A DNA stretch of 7,177 nt, taken from the NCBI GenBank assembly GCA_964370395.1, contig CAYJIZ010000035.1, positions 1-7,177 on the forward strand. Direction: 5' to 3'. How positions within the stretch are numbered: position 1 is the stretch's first letter; each line of letters opens with the position of its first letter. The position numbers and the translations under genes were made by a program. This stretch comes from JBGUVL01 sp964370395 (GTDB lineage Bacteria > Bacillota_I > Bacilli_A > Erysipelotrichales > Erysipelotrichaceae). Below, one piece after another: positions 5,582 through 7,177 of the stretch. Below the pieces are notes generated by a model. That model was given only the letters and a program-made list of their open reading frames with translations, was not told where the DNA came from and ran no database searches.

Positions 5582-6322
5582 TTAGCTCCACTTAAATGAT
5601 ACAACAGAAACAACAATACCAACAATACTAAATCCAACTAATAGCGAAATGGATAAGTACATATCCTGATTGTAGATTCCTAATGAAACGTCCTTCAATA
5701 AACGAATACCGTATGTTAAAGGTAAAACATTTCCTAACTTCTGAACGATCGTGGGAAAAATTTCAAAAGGAATGGTTGCCCCTGATAAAAATAACATCGG
5801 AAAATACACACAACTCGCAACTACGTTTGCTACTTTTATCGATTTCGCAACACTTGCAATCATTAGTCCTAAACTAAACATCGATACCATAACCAAAAGG
5901 TAGGCTCCTACAAACAACAAAGGATTCCCTGGCATTTCATATTGATAAAAGAAAACAGCAGACAATACCACTAAAATAGCAGAAAGTGTCGCAATAATTG
6001 CTGTCTTCACCAATTGTGCAGCAAGTAATACAATCGGACTAACTGGAGTGACGAAGAAATGTTTTAACACTTTTTTATCACGATAATCACTAATTGTAAG
6101 TGGGATTGACATAAATGCATTTGCACAAATACCTACACACATCAAGGCAGCAAAAGCGCTTTGTAAATACGTGATACCACCACCTTGTGCTACTTGATTA
6201 CCTCCAGTTACCGCAATCAAGAAGAAAATACCGACGGGCATCACAATTCCAAAAACAATGACATCAGGGCAACGCAGCCCAAGCTTAAACTCAATTTCTA
6301 AAAGTTTCATAAATTGTTTCAT
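5582..6322 (-). CDS. ABC-2 type transporter permease
   Basis: This 246-residue membrane protein has about six predicted helices: roughly residues 21-40, 53-77, 97-125, 131-157, 163-185 and 220-243. It carries the ABC-2 export signature near the end of helix 5 and the following loop (SGATIPFEIFPTIVQKLGNVLPLTYGIRLLK). Such proteins pair with one ATPase to form a homodimeric exporter of drugs, peptides or lipids, as in DrrAB-like systems. Its ATG overlaps the ATPase stop by one base (TAATG), and its ribosome site GGAGGAG lies inside the ATPase gene, so the two are translationally coupled. The substrate cannot be read from the sequence; the BmrR-like neighbour suggests hydrophobic or cationic drugs. 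Confidence 0.9.
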   Translation of the reverse strand: MKQFMKLLEIEFKLGLRCPDVIVFGIVMPVGIFFLIAVTGGNQVAQGGGITYLQSAFAALMCVGICANAFMSIPLTISDYRDKKVLKHFFVTPVSPIVLLAAQLVKTAIIATLSAILVVLSAVFFYQYEMPGNPLLFVGAYLLVMVSMFSLGLMIASVAKSIKVANVVASCVYFPMLFLSGATIPFEIFPTIVQKLGNVLPLTYGIRLLKDVSLGIYNQDMYLSISLLVGFSIVGIVVSVVSFKWS

Positions 6323-7038
6323 TATTTATTCTCCTCCATATAATATAAATAAGCCTCTTCTAAATTGTCATATGGTGTTTTCGCAATCACTTCTTGCAAT
6401 GAACCAGATACGATTTCTACTCCTTCTTTCATAAGTAACACATCATCGCATAAATTTTCTGCTTCTTCCATGTAATGAGTCGTTAAAAAGATCGTTAATC
6501 CTTCTTCTTTTAATTTTTTTAAAATCGTCCACACTTCTCTTCTAGCTGCAACATCCAATCCCGTTGTTAGCTCATCTAAAAAGATTAATTGAGGAGAAGG
6601 AATCAATGTTAATAATACTGATAACTTTTGTCGTTCTCCTCCTGATAAGTCGTCTACCTTTGCTTTCAAAAAGGAAAGCATTCCAAACTGTTCTAACAGT
6701 TTTTTGTAATCTTGTGGATTGGCATACAAGCAACTCATTACTTCACATACTTCATAAACTTTAATGTTGTCTTGAAAATGCGAGTCTTGAAGTTGTACTC
6801 CTATGTTTTCAAATAGCTGTTTTCTGTGCTTTGCAACTTGTTGTCCAAACACAAAAGCAACTCCCTTATCGGGTTTACACAGACCCAAAATACAATCAAT
6901 CAATGTACTCTTTCCAGCACCATTATGCCCTAATAAACCAAAGACAGTTCCCTTCTTTACACTAAAGTGCAAATCATTCACTACGAATCGATTTCCATAC
7001 TTTTTACTGATTCCATTTACTTCAATACATTGTTCCAT
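6322..7038 (-). CDS. ABC transporter ATP-binding protein (efflux type)
   Basis: This 238-residue nucleotide-binding protein powers the permease next to it. All motifs are intact: Walker A GHNGAGKST (37-45), Q-loop around Q82/Q84, signature LSGGERQ (131-137), Walker B LIFLDE (151-156, catalytic E156), D-loop (G160-L161-D162) and switch H188 in TTHYMEEAE. The usual DEPTTGLD reads DELTTGLD here (Pro to Leu), a mild variation. The TTHYMEEAE motif and short C-terminus are typical of the DrrA/CcmA-like drug-export subfamily. The start is well supported by GGAGG (7046-7050) 7 nt upstream. It is the first gene of the operon and lies directly behind the MerR-type promoter. Confidence 0.93.
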   Translation of the reverse strand: MEQCIEVNGISKKYGNRFVVNDLHFSVKKGTVFGLLGHNGAGKSTLIDCILGLCKPDKGVAFVFGQQVAKHRKQLFENIGVQLQDSHFQDNIKVYEVCEVMSCLYANPQDYKKLLEQFGMLSFLKAKVDDLSGGERQKLSVLLTLIPSPQLIFLDELTTGLDVAARREVWTILKKLKEEGLTIFLTTHYMEEAENLCDDVLLMKEGVEIVSGSLQEVIAKTPYDNLEEAYLYYMEENK

Positions 7039-7057
7039 ACTACTACCTCCTAAGTGA

Positions 7058-7088
7058 AGTCTACACTCTCCACTAAGAGGAGGGTCAA
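7058..7088 (-). promoter_or_regulatory. MerR-type promoter and operator of the ABC-efflux operon
   Basis: On the minus strand, -35 TTGACC (7083-7088) and -10 TAGACT (7058-7063) are separated by 19 bp. The spacer and adjoining bases hold an imperfect dyad, ACCCTCC...GGAGAGT, very like the BmrR and Mta operators (CTCC/GGAG half-sites). The sub-optimal spacing needs MerR-type activation. The obvious candidate is the GyrI-domain activator encoded as the third gene, giving positive feedback when drug binds. The region between here and the window end (7089-7177) has no gene I can support. Confidence 0.75.
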
Positions 7089-7177
7089 CAACAAATGTAA
7101 AATAAAAAAAGATTGCTTCTAAATGAAGTTGTCAACGGAAAGTAGACACTTTAAAAAGAACACTGGAAGCCTTGCTC

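Noticed and set aside
7100..7130. Short CTTC/GAAG hairpin followed by T-run on the minus strand, as a terminator of an upstream gene
   Set aside because: The stem is only 4 bp of AT-rich sequence and no upstream gene end is visible.

Overview
The window looks like chromosomal DNA of a low-GC Bacillota (Firmicutes). It is AT-rich, has strong AGGAGG-type ribosome binding sites, and its proteins resemble families common in enterococci, staphylococci and gut Erysipelotrichia. The genus cannot be fixed from the sequence alone.

Region 1 (1-2131, + strand) is the 3' part of a reactive-sulfur operon. It holds the C-terminal half of a single-domain rhodanese, then a coenzyme A disulfide/persulfide reductase fused to a second rhodanese domain, then a CsoR/CstR-family repressor. 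The genes are 1-2 nt apart and end in an intrinsic terminator. The layout matches cst-like persulfide-detoxification loci. The repressor keeps the first sensing cysteine (C31) but has serine where CstR has its second (position 60).

Region 2 (2132-3122, + strand) is a separately promoted pirin-family cupin with all four metal ligands. A 9-bp inverted repeat overlaps its predicted -10 box.

Region 3 (about 3130-4700) looks like the scar of an integrative/mobilisable element dropped between host genes. It contains a 46-codon ORF with a strong inverted repeat, a MerR-type regulator on the minus strand, a mobC-like relaxosome gene cut off just after its ribbon-helix-helix domain, the orphan C-terminal tail of another protein, and a UUCG-loop hairpin. 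No relaxase, integrase or cargo resistance gene is intact here.

Region 4 (4730-7177, minus strand) is a three-gene operon: ABC ATPase, ABC-2 permease, then a BmrR/Mta-type MerR activator with a GyrI-like ligand-binding domain. It probably forms a drug-responsive efflux pump. The promoter upstream of the ATPase has the 19-bp spacer and central dyad expected for MerR control, so the last gene likely activates its own operon. The last ~50 bases contain a sequence that could be an insertion-sequence terminus.

No wholly new system is evident. The most notable points are the CstR homologue lacking its second cysteine, the two independent MerR-type 19-bp-spacer promoters, and the deletion junction in the mobile-element remnant.
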